A DNA stretch of 64,000 nt from Pontederia crassipes. Taxonomy: Eukaryota > Streptophyta > Magnoliopsida > Commelinales > Pontederiaceae. The stretch is taken from NCBI GenBank assembly GCA_030549335.1, contig CM060190.1, forward strand, positions 73,050,118 through 73,114,117. The letters run 5' to 3'. The notes beneath the pieces were generated by a model. It had not been told where the DNA came from and searched no databases. It worked only from the letters and a program-made list of their open reading frames with translations. Shown here in pieces: positions 1-14,510 of the stretch. How positions within the stretch are numbered: position 1 is the first letter of the stretch; the number at the start of each line of letters is the position of its first letter. Position numbers and translations under genes: made by a program.

Positions 1-300
1 AACAACAGACGAAGGGGAATCCCCAGATGTCCTGCTTCGGAACGTTCTAGAAACAGTTGATCACCGCCGTTGGATCCACCGGCGCTCCCTCCAATCCGAA
101 TCCGTACCCGGCCCACCGTAATAAAACCGGAAACCGCCCGGCGCAAGTTAGCGCGCTGCGTGTCCCCGTTTCGACACCCCCCTCTTATAGACAGCTCTCT
201 TCCTTCTATCTGATAAAAACAAGTAATCTAGAGCTCAGTATCCTCTCTTTTCTCCGCATCCGATCGCGTCCTGCTCGATCTATTGCCGCTGCGAGAGGAA

Positions 301-3300
301 ATGGCGACGAAGAAGAGCGTTGGAGCTCTGAAGGGCGCCGATCTCAAGGGGAAGAAGGTGTTCGTGAGGGTCGATCTGAACGTGCCGCTGGATGAGAACC
401 AGAGGATCACGGACGACACCCGCATCCGCGCCGCCGTCCCGACCATCAAGTACCTTATGGAGCACGGTGCCAGGATCATCCTCTGCAGCCATCTGGTGAG
501 GCCCTCGTTTCGGAACCCCTTCTCGCTTTCCGGACGACGTGCTTTTATGTTTCCGTTGGTGATTCTTACGGGTTTTGTGGTTGCTTTGTTCTTTGCTTCG
601 ATTTGACGTTTGATTATCGTTACGGGTTTATCTGAAGTGTCTTTTCAGCGTTGCTGATGTTTGTTGAATTTCTATCCTTTTTTATCGGAATCATTGAAGG
701 AATTCTTATAGTACAACTGATCTAAGGTTTTTTACTGTAATGTTCCACTGTTATATGTATTTATTTAATTTCCTTATTTGACTTTCCCGTTATTCTTCAG
801 GCTTTTGTTCAGATTGCTTATAGCTGTTAGAAGTCTGAAAGCAGTTAGCTTCGAAGATTAGGATAATGTTTATGCATGTGACGGATCACTAGATCTTTAG
901 CTCGCCCCGATTCGTGTTAATATAAAGAGGGTTAAGGAATACCAAATTTTGACATTGTAAGATGTGATACGAAGCGGTTTCATAAGTTCAATATGATGAA
1001 TGATTTTAGAGGTGGAGCGATGAGTCATTGGATCGTGATGGGACTTATACTATTTAATTATTGTTTGATACCTCGTAGAATTGACGAGCAACATTGTATA
1101 TATTTAGAAAGGACATATATGAATTATCTCCACGGGACAGTCCGTTTAAAATATATGCATGAAAATTTTCTAGTACTGGTTCGGGTAGTTGACTAATAAT
1201 TTACTCTATTTTGGGGTATTCTCCCATCTTTGTTGTTCACACCGGTGTCCACGTTTGGTATGGGTTTTCCTACAACCAATATCCATGGTCTGTTTATCTG
1301 CACTTAGAGTAGTGACTCATCTTTCAGTGCATGTTTCATGATTTCTGCTGTTCACAGCTATTTATCTTGTAATAAGTGTTTTACATTCTAATAATATCGC
1401 CTCTTTTTAAGTTCTAAGACAAAGCTAAGGCAAGTTGAATTTAACTTTATGTACTATGTATCTACTGAGAAACTCCGCCTATGTTTTATAGCCGGTCCCA
1501 AGCTCGGATAAAGGAGGAGGGTTGTGTTAGGCCCCGACAGCCAGTGTAAAACCCTGTCGAATCTCATGAACATGGATCAACGAATCGTATGATCCATGTA
1601 GCCGACCCCACCTAGTGGGATAAGGCTTTGTTGTTGTTGTTGTTGTACTATGTATCTACTCTAAGGTCAGCTTGGTAATAATTGCTATGGAAATCAAGAG
1701 AACTGAATATTCTTGCTTCATCTAATAAACAAACTGAGTTTGGAAGAATTCCATATACTGACTTCACCTATTAGCCTCCTTTCACTTAGATGCCTCCATT
1801 GGAAGCATTTCGGTGTTTCCTGTGAAGAACACCCTGTGAATTTCTTCACGTTTCTTGGGATTTGAACTGCTGCATGTACAAGAATTAAATATGCGGGTCT
1901 ATTACATACATATGGTTATTCTCTGATGCATTTTCATTTTAATAGGTTAGAGCTAATGGCCTTCTATTTTTCAGGGTCGTCCCAAAGGTGTCACACCTAA
2001 ATACAGCTTGAAGCCTCTTGTCCCCAGGCTCTCAGAACTTCTTGGCACTAATGTGAGTAGTCTTTCTTCCTTTGTATTTTCTGTTCTCTTGGAAAATTTC
2101 TGAGAAATGTATCAGTTGACATGATTTATTTGAACTGTTTTAGGTAGAGATGGCTAATGACTGTATTGGAGCAGAAGTAGAGCAGATGGTGTCTGCATTG
2201 CCAGATGGAGGTGTTCTCCTTCTTGAGAATGTTAGGTTCTACAAGGAAGAAGAGAAAAATGAACCTGAGTTTGCCAAGAAGCTAGCATCACTTGCTGATC
2301 TCTACGTCAATGATGCCTTTGGTACTGCACACAGGGCACATGCCTCGACTGAGGGTGTTACCAAGTACTTGAGTCCGGCTGTTGCTGGCTTTCTAATGCA
2401 GAAGGTATAGGTGTAATTTTTTTCATATGCAGCAAGCCCTGCAAATTACCTTAAATGGGTGTTTCAAGAGTCTGCCTTGACTTGCCTCTAAATTGACACT
2501 AAATATGATTTTCATTTTCATTTGCATTTCCAGATCATAAAAAGAATTCTGATTTCCATTTATTGATTTATCTCAGGAACTTGACTATCTTGTTGGAGCT
2601 GTAGCAAAACCTGCTAGACCTTTTGCTGCCATTGTTGGTGGCTCAAAGGTTTCAACCAAGATTGGAGTGATCGAGTCACTGTTTGAGAAAGTTGACATTC
2701 TTGTCCTCGGAGGAGGAATGATTTTCACATTTTACAAGGCACAGGGTTACTCTGTTGGCTCATCACTTGTTGAGGAAGACAAGCTTGGTCTTGCCACAGC
2801 ACTTATTGAGAAAGCAAAGGCCAAGGGGGTAGCTCTCTTGCTGCCTACAGATGTGGTTGTAGCTGACAAGTTTGCTGCAGATGCAGAATCCAAGGTTTGC
2901 CTATGTCTGTTTTCTGGGACGTATAGAAATAGAATAATTGATTTTCTGAATAAATTGTCTGATAAACCTCAATACTGATTGGTTTGAGTTATAATTTATT
3001 TTGATATCGGTAGAAAATACAAAATTTCCGGTCTTCCATCTTTAGTGGTTTTTGCTGGTTATTTATAGTTTGCATACTTTGTGGGATCATCGTTTATGAT
3101 GACCTGGAAGAGGTTCTAGCTGAACTTATTTTTACATGTCAGCCTTAGAACAGTTCAAACAATTAAATATATCACAACTTCGTTTACAGGTTGTACCGGC
3201 ATCTGGTATCCCAGATGGATGGATGGGGCTCGACATTGGTCCCGATTCCATCAGCTCGTTCAGTGAGACCCTGGATGCCACCAAGACCATCATTTGGAAC

Positions 3301-3652
3301 GGCCCCATGGGAGTATTTGAGTTTGAGAAATTTTCAGCTGGAACTGATGTAAGTTTGCCAATTGCCATAAACGCGAAAAAAAAAACATTTTCTGCTTCTT
3401 CAGGTTCCTGGCACCGTGATAGAAGATGGAATACTCAATTTTGCTTGACTTTTACAGGCCATAGCAAAGAAGTTGGCTGAATTGACAGCTAAAGGGGCCA
3501 CAACCATAATTGGCGGCGGTGACTCTGTAGCTGCTGTGGAGAAGGCTGGACTGGCCGATAAGATGAGCCACATCTCAACTGGTGGCGGTGCTAGCTTGGA
3601 GCTGTTGGAAGGGAAGACTCTGCCAGGGGTTCTTGCACTCAACGACGCCTGA
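301..3652 (+). CDS. PGK: Phosphoglycerate kinase, cytosolic form
   Basis: Transfers phosphate from 1,3-bisphosphoglycerate to ADP in glycolysis. Six exons are joined by GT-AG introns: 301-495, 1975-2052, 2144-2404, 2577-2894, 3190-3348 and 3458-3652. All five introns are phase 0 and the product is 401 residues, the usual length of the cytosolic enzyme. Visible motifs are the PGK signature [11 protein letters not shown] (about residues 20-30), the substrate-binding HLGRPKG across the first junction, the hinge region [11 protein letters not shown], and the nucleotide-binding [10 protein letters not shown] near the C-terminus. The protein begins [12 protein letters not shown] with no transit peptide, so the cytosolic rather than the plastid isoform is inferred. 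The start is the first ATG, in good plant context (gaaATGGCG). Intron 1 carries a retroposon insertion. Confidence 0.97.
1467..1643 (+). mobile_element. TTG-tailed retroposon, copy 1 (PGK intron 1)
   Basis: An insertion of about 177 bp begins near aactccgcctatg and ends in a (TTG)n tail after ccacctagtgggataaggc. It is flanked by a 17-bp direct repeat, tgtactatgtatctact, at 1450-1466 and 1644-1660, which I read as the target-site duplication. The tail resembles the 3' ends of plant RTE-type non-LTR retrotransposons, a family assignment from memory. It encodes no protein. An internal hairpin, acatggatca/tgatccatgt, lies just upstream of the conserved 3' block. Confidence 0.85.
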
Positions 3653-3754
3653 ACCGACGGCAAGGCAGTCTCCCATCTTTAGACTTTTTAACTGCAGTCT
3701 ACTGCGTTTTGGAATATGTCCTAAAAGAGTTAGTTCTCTGTACATCTTTGTAAT

Positions 3755-3760
3755 AATAAA
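3755..3760 (+). terminator. PGK polyadenylation signal
   Basis: A canonical AATAAA lies 103 bp after the PGK stop codon in a T-rich 3' UTR. It is the best-placed poly(A) signal for this gene. Confidence 0.6.
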
Positions 3761-4230
3761 TATGCACCCTACTGGGGGGATGAACAGTGTCAGTCTGTGA
3801 TCGGCCTACGACGATCTTGCGAGTAAATTTCATGTTTCAGTACAAATTTTGATGAACTCATGGGGTCAGCGGCCAGTTTTGCTCTTTAATCGCTTTTATG
3901 CTTATTTCATTATCAATTGGAACTTTTTATCAAATCTTTATGTCGATTGAAAGCGGACATGTCTATCTGTTTTTTTATACTTTGAAGTGTATGTCAATAT
4001 ATTAATTATTTTTCTAATATGTATTTTATAGAATTCAACAATTTCATTCTATCTTCACTTTGAGATGACGTGACTTGTGTCCTTGCAGCAATCCTGGCCA
4101 CCGGCAGGTTATGCTCACGGTAGCACTAGATTTTCATCACCGGTCTATTTCCTACACGGGAAGTTGAGATCAACCACTGATAATGCATCTGCGTCGTTTA
4201 TGATTGGAACTTTCGAGGGGTTCTTTAATG

Positions 4231-4231
<1 letters not shown>

Positions 4232-4303
<72 letters not shown>
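4232..4303. repeat. (CT)n microsatellite, about 36 units
   Basis: An uninterrupted CT dinucleotide run of about 72 bp between PGK and the GABA transaminase gene. Confidence 0.97.
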
Positions 4304-4306
<3 letters not shown>

Positions 4307-4827
4307 CACAATCAACTTCGAGGCTCCCGGACAAGCAAAGACGAGGTATGTGGCCCAAGGCCTAGGGATTAAAGCAACGTCCGTCTCGCGATAAGGATTC
4401 AATTTGTCGACAAAGCAAACGAATTTAACAGCACTTGAATCTGATTGAATTACTCAATCGATTAAATTTTACTTAAATTTTAAGACGGAGAATTTCGTGT
4501 GCAGTTTATGATAAAAATATTTTCACCTTGCTGTTTTTAGATTATAAAGAATGAGAAATAAACTTGTTCAATAGAAATGCTTGTAATTTTCATCTCCGTA
4601 GTAGAAAAATAACTGCTGACCTGGCAATCACTTGAACACATTCTATTTTTATATTTTTCTCTCTCCGACTATTTTTTTTGTTTCTGCAACCCGTGAAAGA
4701 ATCTGAATGTCGAATTGGATTCTCTGCTATCGATGTAACTATTTATTTTTATGCTAATAATTATGTGGAAACTAAAATTACGAAGAATCCTTTTTGGGGT
4801 AAAACAAATGAGTTGCTCTTTCCCTTT

Positions 4828-4839
4828 CCCTCCCTCCCT

Positions 4840-4908
<69 letters not shown>
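4828..4908. repeat. (TCCC)n/(TC)n microsatellite in 5' leader
   Basis: Five TCCC units run into about 30 TC units. The tract ends 77 bp upstream of the GABA transaminase ATG, so it is probably in the 5' UTR or core promoter. Pyrimidine tracts are common near plant transcription starts, so a role in expression is possible but inferred. Confidence 0.95.
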
Positions 4909-4912
<4 letters not shown>

Positions 4913-4985
4913 GTCTCCTCCTTTTGGAGCTCCTCGATTGATTCCTCGTCTTCCTCTCTCTTCGGAAAGATAATACCAGAAGGCG

Positions 4986-7900
4986 ATGATGGCCTCCAGT
5001 CTCGCGCGATCCAAGTCCTACTCCAAGGTACCAGCTCCCTGCCTTCTTGGGAATTCCATAACTTTTTTTTAAGGGACCTGGTTTGATATTTTGATCCCAG
5101 TTTTGGATCTGTGATGACACCCTTTTGTTAGCTCAATCACTGGTTGCTTGCTTCTCATTTGTTTAGATTTTCTCGTGGTTTCTTTATTTTATTTTAATTT
5201 CGTTTGATCACCTCCTGGGATAATTTATTCATTAAAATTTTGATTCTTTCTTGTTCAGTTTCTTCTTTTGTTCATTCACTATTTTTTCTTCTTTCGTGGA
5301 TAACGAAACCTGGCAGTTCCTGCAGTTATAAATGTTTCTTTTATTCTATGGTTGATGTGGGTTGCTCTTGTTACTGGTTCTTTTGGATACAAATTCAAAT
5401 GCAGAGATTGAATTCTTTGAACTTTTCATGGGTATTTGCACTTCTCTATGGAACAGCGTTGCCATTTTTCATGAGCATCTGAGCCTCTCCCACAGGTTGG
5501 CAAATTAATTAGGAATGTTGCAGCTATTGAGAGGTTGCGGGGACGTGCTCCTCAATGTGCCACTTCGACGACTGCAAGGCCGATGAGTTCAGATGCACCA
5601 CTTCAGAATGAGTCCACCGCGGAAACAGGGTACTGGTTTTCTGGTTTTGCTCGACACTAATCATATCTGAATTCAGCTAGTGATGTTTTATAACCAATTC
5701 TTCCTTGCACTTGGTTGATGGCATATTGAATCATAGTAATAATCTTTCTAGATTCAAGGGCCACAGTATGTTGGCACCATTCACTGCTGGATGGCAGAGC
5801 ACTGATTTGCATCCTCTTGTTATTGAAAGATCAGAGGTAAGACATTATGTGTTATATTCATTTGGTGAACATTTTGACTTGTTTATTGGATCAACTGATA
5901 TTAATTGCATGTACCGTAAATGAAGAATATTAGAACACAGATTGAGCTTCAATATGTTTTGTCGAGGCAATAGATTGCATATTATGCTTCATTGACCCAT
6001 GTCATGGAAACATTCTTTTTCTACTATGGATTTGTTGGTGTTGCGATCCGTAGAACATACCCACATATTCAACTTAAACACACAAATTGTTCTAGAACGT
6101 GAAGTTCATTTGCTTTCCTTTAGTCTTACTTTGCCCTTTTCCAATTTATTTGGATGACAAGAGTTCTGATGAATTTCTTTTAGACTACTTAGAAAGCATC
6201 ATAATAATTTTGCACTAGTAGTCATGACCATTTAATAATGATGATGATGCAAATAACACCTGCTTTTTTTTGTCTCTCAAGTTCTACTGTCTTCATGTTT
6301 CATAGGCAACAAAAATTAGATGACATAAATTCGTCTTCTAAATTAAATGAGCTTAAGATTGATGAAATTAATGGAATTAGTGTGCTTTATATAAGGGATC
6401 AAGAGTTGCAATTTTAACTCAAAATTTGCATCTTTATGCAAAGATTTCACTCCTATATTAGGTCACACTTTTAAACACTGAATGTAACAATCTGAGGTTT
6501 AAGGATCAAGATGGAATAGTGTGCAGGCCAATGGCCCAAAGATAACATTATCTTGAGGGGGGTGTTACAGAATGGTATCAGATCTGACCTTGCGTGCTCA
6601 CTTGAACCATGTGAGAAACACAGGCCATGTGCCAACGGACGTTGAGCCCCCTAAGAGAGGAAAATTATAATGATCTGAGATCTAAGGACCAAAATGGTTT
6701 GATTGAATAGTCTCACATGAACAAAATATGAAAGTGGTCATAGGCTTATATGTAGTTATCCCTTTCACTTATCAAGACGTATTTTAAATTTGTGCGGGTC
6801 AATGACCCAAAGCGAACAATTTCTTGATTGGGTCGGGGGATGATACAAAATCCGACCTCACGTGCTCACTTTAGCCATGTGGAAAACATGTGCCATGGGC
6901 CAATACGGACCTCGAGATTGTAACGACCTGAGATCTAAGGACCAAGATGATTTTATAGAATAATCTCACATGGGCAAAACACAAAGATAGTGTTTTAAAT
7001 TCGTGCGGGTCAATGGCCCAAAGCGAATAATATATTGATTGGGCCGGGGGTGTTACATTGAAATCTTAAAAAATGCATCTTTATGAAAAACACTTCTTCT
7101 TTTAATTCAAAGTATTCAAACTATTTAAAAATAAGTCCAACAAGATTGTTTAATTCATTTATGCTATTTTTGAGTGAAATCATTTTCTTTTAGTTCTTCA
7201 ATACTTTTTACTTGTTATTACTACTGATTTTGTAGGGTTCCTATGTTTATGACATCAACGGAAAGAAATATATTGATTCTCTTGCTGGATTGTGGTGCAC
7301 TGCTTTAGGTACTCAATTTTCTAACTAGACTTTGTTATTTTATTTTATTTTTTTTGGTGATGGGTATCCAGTGATGCTTGTTTATTTTAACAAAGAGCTT
7401 TCTGTTCTTGCTCTCTTTGTAATAATATATTAATAGGACCTCATGACTAATCATAGAATTATTCTGTGTCTGCCAAATGTCCATTTGCAGACTTAAAACA
7501 GAATTCCATTTTTTTGTTTGCAAGTAATGTCCTAAGCTTTAACAAGATATTGTTCTTAATCTTCAGATTATATTATCAACTGTTCATGAATTCAGTCTTC
7601 AATTCCAATTCTTTTAGGTGGAAATGAACCTCGGCTTGTTGAAGCTGCAACTGCTCAACTAAATAAGTTGCCTTTCTACCACTCCTTTTGGAATCGAACT
7701 ACAAAACCTTCTTTGGTATGCAGATACCTCTATGTTCAATGGTGTATTTCATTGCTTTAATATTATGTAGTAATGTACATCTAATGTTCTATAATTTACC
7801 TTGCATCTAGTCTTTCCACTGGAAACTTTCAAAGGGAAGATAGTTAAGTTGTAGTAGTAGATAACAAGTTGTCAGTGTCTTTTTTGTGGATGTTCAAACT

Positions 7901-10900
7901 TTTTGCATAGCTCAATCCATTTTGCTACTCAGGACCTTGCAAAGGAAATTCTTGAGACATTCACTGCAAGACAGATGGGAAAAGTTTTTTTTACAAACAG
8001 TGGATCGGAAGCTAATGATTCTCAGGTTTGTTTATTTCGTGCACTTTGAAGGAACCACTGATAGCTTAAACCAAAAATTGCCTCTGTTCATAATTAAACC
8101 TTTTATTATATTTTTGACATTTTCTTATGTTTTCCAAATGAAGAGTTTCATTTGGTTACTTTAGGTAAGTGAAGTTAACTTGTCCAGTTTGATGCTGATT
8201 TCCTTGACATAAGATGTGTTAGCTGCTTTGCTTTAGCTTAATCAATAAAGAACCAACAGCCATTTTGAATTTCCTAAGAATTCAGTTTTGGTAACAGAGA
8301 GGGTTATATCTTGAATTTGAAAAAGATATTTTGAGAAGCTTTCTTGCATTGCTTGGCTAAGAAACATGTTTTATTACATGGTCATCTTACTTTCTACATT
8401 ACTCAGTGTCTTACCAAATGCATCAAATAAATTAGTGTCGACGGATCACCTTGCCTTTTTTCCAGGTAAAGCTGGTTTGGTACTATAATAATGCATTGGG
8501 AAGGACAAACAAGAAGAAATTCATAGCGAGAGCAAAATCGTAGGACACAAACTTGAGCATTTTCAGTCACTAATTTTCTGCATGATAATTGAACCGAGTC
8601 TAACGTAAAAGGAGATGATGCATCTTTGATGCGACTGGTATGGTCTTATTTGACAGGTATCATGGATCAACTCTGATTGCCGCTAGTCTTTCTGGGTAAC
8701 TAAAGCTTTCATTATTTCCTTTATATTACAGAACACCTATTTTCTTGTTATGTATTGCAAATGGAAGTTCGGAAAGTTTTATGGCTTTCCCCATGTTTGA
8801 TCACATTGCTCACTTCTCTTTATCTACAGACTACCACCTTTGCATCAAAAATTTGATCTACCAGCACCGTTTGTTTTGCATACCGATTGTCCGCACTATT
8901 GGCGGTTCCATCTTCCAGGTACTTCTGCAAATTTTTGGAAATGATTTGTTTCTTTAACTTAAGTTTCTTAAACTCTGTAGTAAATGCCAGGTGAGACCGA
9001 GGAAGATTTTGCAACTAGATTAGCTAATAACTTGGAAAATCTTATTTTGAAAGAAGGACCAGACACAGTAAGTGCTTGATTTATCCATACTTATGACGCG
9101 AAATTACACAGATTCTCATTCATGCATTATTTATGACAGATTGCCGCATTCATCGCTGAACCTGTAATGGGTGCTGGTGGTGTTATTCCACCTCCAAAAA
9201 CGTATTTTGAAAAGGTCAGCTTTCATGAATTTCAGGGTTTGCCGAATCACACAGTGGCTTTACTTGTTCATATTCTAGATATATATAATGTAGTAGATCT
9301 TGTAAATCAGTATATGTGAGGATAACAATAGGCCTATCTTCCGATATCATCATCAAACCCTAGGACCAGCAGAATAGCTAAATTAGGAACTTTTGTTATC
9401 ATATGATTAGCAGTTTACAATGCATAGTTAAATATGTCTGTTCCAGTTCCACTACTTTTAAGCTTCGATCAGTGACTCAGTGAGTACCTCTTAGCTCTGA
9501 GCATCGGAAAAATATTTTATTGTGTTCCAGATAAGGCAAAATATTTCTACTTTTAAATTGCCAGAGTTCTTGATTCCATATTTTTCAGTAAAATAATATG
9601 TTTCTTTACTTTGTCTGAAAAAAAACACTTGATTTTAATTATATGCGAAATTCGAATAGCCAATGCGAAATTCGAATACATGGACATGGTGCTCCTTTGA
9701 AAAATTAAGTATAGGTTCCCTTCAGACATTTTAATGTGCTTATTATCCATCACCCAATCATGTAATTCGATTTAATCTTCATTACATTAAGAAATTCTGT
9801 ATTCTTACTCAATTCTTGCTTCTTCTTTTTTTCGTTTTTCTACAGATTCAAGCTGTGGTGAAGAAGTATGATATTCTTTTTATAGCTGATGAGGTATATA
9901 TGCTTATCTATCATGTTGCCCAAAAACATCAGAGATGGTCATGACTCTCACCTGGACGCCACAGGCTCCATGACAGCCATATTTTCTCTTTGTATGTGTT
10001 TAAGGTCATCACTGCATTTGGAAGGCTAGGGACAATGTTTGGATGTGACAAATATAAAATCCAGCCCGACCTCGTCTCCATCGCAAAGGTGAGTAATTCA
10101 ACCACTTACTGTCTGGGAATTCCAGATGCAACAACTCATGTCAACTATTTTTATATGCAGGCTCTTTCATCTGCCTACATGCCCATTGGTGCCATTCTTG
10201 TCAGTCAAGAAATATCTGATGTTGTACATGATCAAAGCAACAAACTTGGTAACCTTTTCCTTGAGAGAATTGTCATTGATTTCCACTCATCTGTTAAACC
10301 ATGTCTTATGTCTTCTCTCACCCTCTTCTTTGATGCCTCTCCCTCAGGTTCATTTTCTCATGGATTCACATATTCTGGGCACCCAGTATCCTGTGCAGTT
10401 GCTATAGAAGCTCTAAAGATCTATAAGTAGCATTTCTTTCTCAACACAATCATCAACTTTTATTTCATAAACTACCATATATGCTTGGAAGAGTAAGGCA
10501 AAAAAGAGACTAACAGTTATAACAAAACTCATGGTGTCACAATTCCTATGTTCTGACTGTATTTTACAGAGAAAGAAATATTCCTGAGCATGTCCAAACT
10601 GTTTCTCCAATATTCCAGGAGGGCCTTAAAGCTTTTTCTGGAAGTCCAATTATCGGAGAGGTATACCTTCTATGGACATCCATGGAGTGCTACCATCACC
10701 TTATGGCAATAAATCTTGTTTAATCAACAAAAGAAAATTGTCTGCAGATTAGGGGTACTGGCTTTATTCTCGGAACTGAGTTTACTGATAACAAGTCTCC
10801 TAATGATCCATTCCCCTCTGAATGGGGTGAGTTATATTGCTCTTTAATTGAAGTCTATGGATCTATGTATAAATACAGAATAAAAAATAATAAGCAATCA

Positions 10901-11771
10901 CATAGCTCTGCAATCAGTTTTCATTAAAAGGATCTATATTTCTTATTTGCACTAACATCTAAACCTCTGGTCTTTCAGGTGTGGGTGGAATTTTTGGATC
11001 AGAGTGCGAGAAGCGGGGCATGTTGGTTCGAGTTGCTGGGGATAACATAATGATGTCTCCACCTCTCATAATGACTCCAGATGAAATTGAGGAAGTAAGT
11101 TGAAGAACTTTTTTCAATAGCTCTCGTGCATTATATATTACACTGTGTTATGGGAGACAATATTTACCACACCAATCATTCATTTAATGCAAACATCAAA
11201 GAACTCTAGATGAACATAATGATGTCTCCTCGCATAAAAACTCTTGATGAATTTGAAATAACAGCGATAAAATTTCTTCATTGTTCTTTGCATGCAAATT
11301 TGAAAACGCATCTCAACGAAAATGTAAGACAAATTTGCATGTATCTTAACATGAACCATTCATTTTGCAAACACCGAAATCAACACCACTCAGGATTTTG
11401 TTTTCTACTACTCATTTAGATTGGAAGACAGGAAAAAAAGTTGAGCATATCATTCTTCAAGTTATAAATACAATAACAACAACAACAAAGCCTTATCCCA
11501 CTAGGTGGGGTCGGCTATCATGAGATTCGACAGGGTTTTACGCTGGCTGTCGGGGTCTAACACAACCCTTCTCCTTTATCCGAGCTTGAGACCGGCTATA
11601 GAACATAGGCGGAGTTATTCTTCAAGTTATAAATATTTCCTTGAATCCTTATCGAAGGTTCCAATTTGGATTCACTAACTGTGTGTTTTATCACAGATTA
11701 TAAGAATCTATGGAGAGGCCCTCCAGAGTACAGAGGAGAGAGTGGCTGAGCTGAAATCAAAGCGGAAATAG
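4986..11771 (+). CDS. GABA-T: Gamma-aminobutyrate transaminase, mitochondrial type
   Basis: A PLP-dependent class III aminotransferase that converts GABA to succinic semialdehyde in the GABA shunt. Nineteen exons join in frame to 512 residues: 4986-5027, 5496-5629, 5752-5836, 7236-7308, 7618-7715, 7933-8025, 8466-8539, 8657-8695, 8830-8918, 8991-9067, 9140-9214, 9846-9893, 10005-10088, 10161-10248, 10348-10426, 10570-10660, 10748-10826, 10979-11094 and 11697-11771. The N-terminus ([14 protein letters not shown]...) is basic and hydroxylated, like a mitochondrial presequence. Seen motifs are [11 protein letters not shown] (PLP phosphate), YHGST, IADEV with Asp308, and SIAK/ALSS with the Schiff-base lysine at residue 337. 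Two adjacent ATGs open the frame. The plant family also uses pyruvate or glyoxylate as acceptor (known, not shown here). Introns 3 and 18 hold a TRIM and a retroposon. Confidence 0.95.
6483..7057 (+). mobile_element. TRIM retrotransposon with three LTRs (GABA-T intron 3)
   Basis: Three related blocks lie at 6483-6569, 6666-6847 and 6919-7057. They begin tgtaac or a degenerate form, continue ctgagatctaaggacc, and end ggggtgttaca. They are separated by short internal segments of 96 and 71 bp. The first internal segment starts with tggtatcaga (6573-6582), matching the initiator-Met tRNA primer-binding motif expected after a 5' LTR. Flanks ctgaa (6478-6482) and ttgaa (7058-7062) look like a 5-bp target duplication with one change. 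There is no coding capacity. The pattern fits a terminal-repeat retrotransposon in miniature in LTR-int-LTR-int-LTR form; LTR1 has an internal deletion. Confidence 0.75.
11471..11616 (-). mobile_element. TTG-tailed retroposon, copy 2 (GABA-T intron 18)
   Basis: A reverse-strand copy of the family seen at 1467, 146 bp long, with its CAA-repeat tail on the left. It is flanked by a perfect 19-bp direct repeat, attcttcaagttataaata, at 11452-11470 and 11617-11635. It starts at the same aactccgcc position as copy 1 but lacks the internal hairpin segment. Confidence 0.88.
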
Positions 11772-12523
11772 GGTGCAGTCGCAGGACATCCATTTCAAGG
11801 TGGATTACTTGATTCATTTCCGCCTGTTTGTCGATAGCCCTGAAATAATGTATGCCGGGGGCAGTTCATATTTGAATCATAATGTATCGCCCAATGCCAT
11901 CAAATCTAGAACTTTATTTCCTATAAGTTGTTAGCCATGATGTTAGGTTCCATCACTCGAATACTATTACCATGCTATGCAGTAATTTTTTTGACATGTC
12001 CAAGTAGAACTGGAACTACATATTCTACATAGGTAAAAGGAGAAACTGATGCGGTAACCTAGGAACTTGATAACTGGTGCATCTTCAAGCATCAGGATAC
12101 CCATTATGTTAACGAAGTCTTGTGGCTCGACTGTATTTCGAGACTATCAAGATTTGTTGAGTAACTTATTCTGTTAAGACCTCTATACAAGCCGGATGGA
12201 CTGAATTCTTGGATCATACCATGGTTACAAGGGATAACCCATGGAGATGACACAGACCTTGGTATATACATGCAACACAGGCGAATATACAATAACAGCA
12301 GGATATTATCCTGAAAAGCTTGAACTGGCAGTTCAATGGAGCCTTAAACCAAGAATAATCAAAAGAAGCCCAGTCAAAAACACGGAATATGGTTAAAAAG
12401 CTCCAGTGGAATTATATGGTCTAATTCTTGACAAGAATAAAAACTGAAACCTAGAAGGTCATGGTCATACATGTTTGAGGTCTAAAATGTGGGAAAAATA
12501 TCTGAGTAACTGCTGCAGTTAAT
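11772..12523. other. Convergent intergenic region, GABA-T / HINT
   Basis: The tail-to-tail spacer holds the 3' UTRs of both neighbours. I see no further gene or obvious repeat. Confidence 0.6.

Positions 12524-14510
<1,987 letters not shown>

Larger units (their letters stand above)
3761..4985. other. PGK to GABA transaminase intergenic region
   Basis: No gene is seen here. The region holds AT-rich DNA, two TC microsatellites listed separately, and presumably the promoter and 5' UTR of the GABA transaminase gene. ORFs predicted across the TC tracts are dipeptide-repeat artefacts. Confidence 0.6.

Noticed and set aside
4077-5120. ORFs with long Ser-Leu or Arg-Glu repeats
   Set aside because: They are translations of the TC/GA microsatellites in several frames and have no other support.
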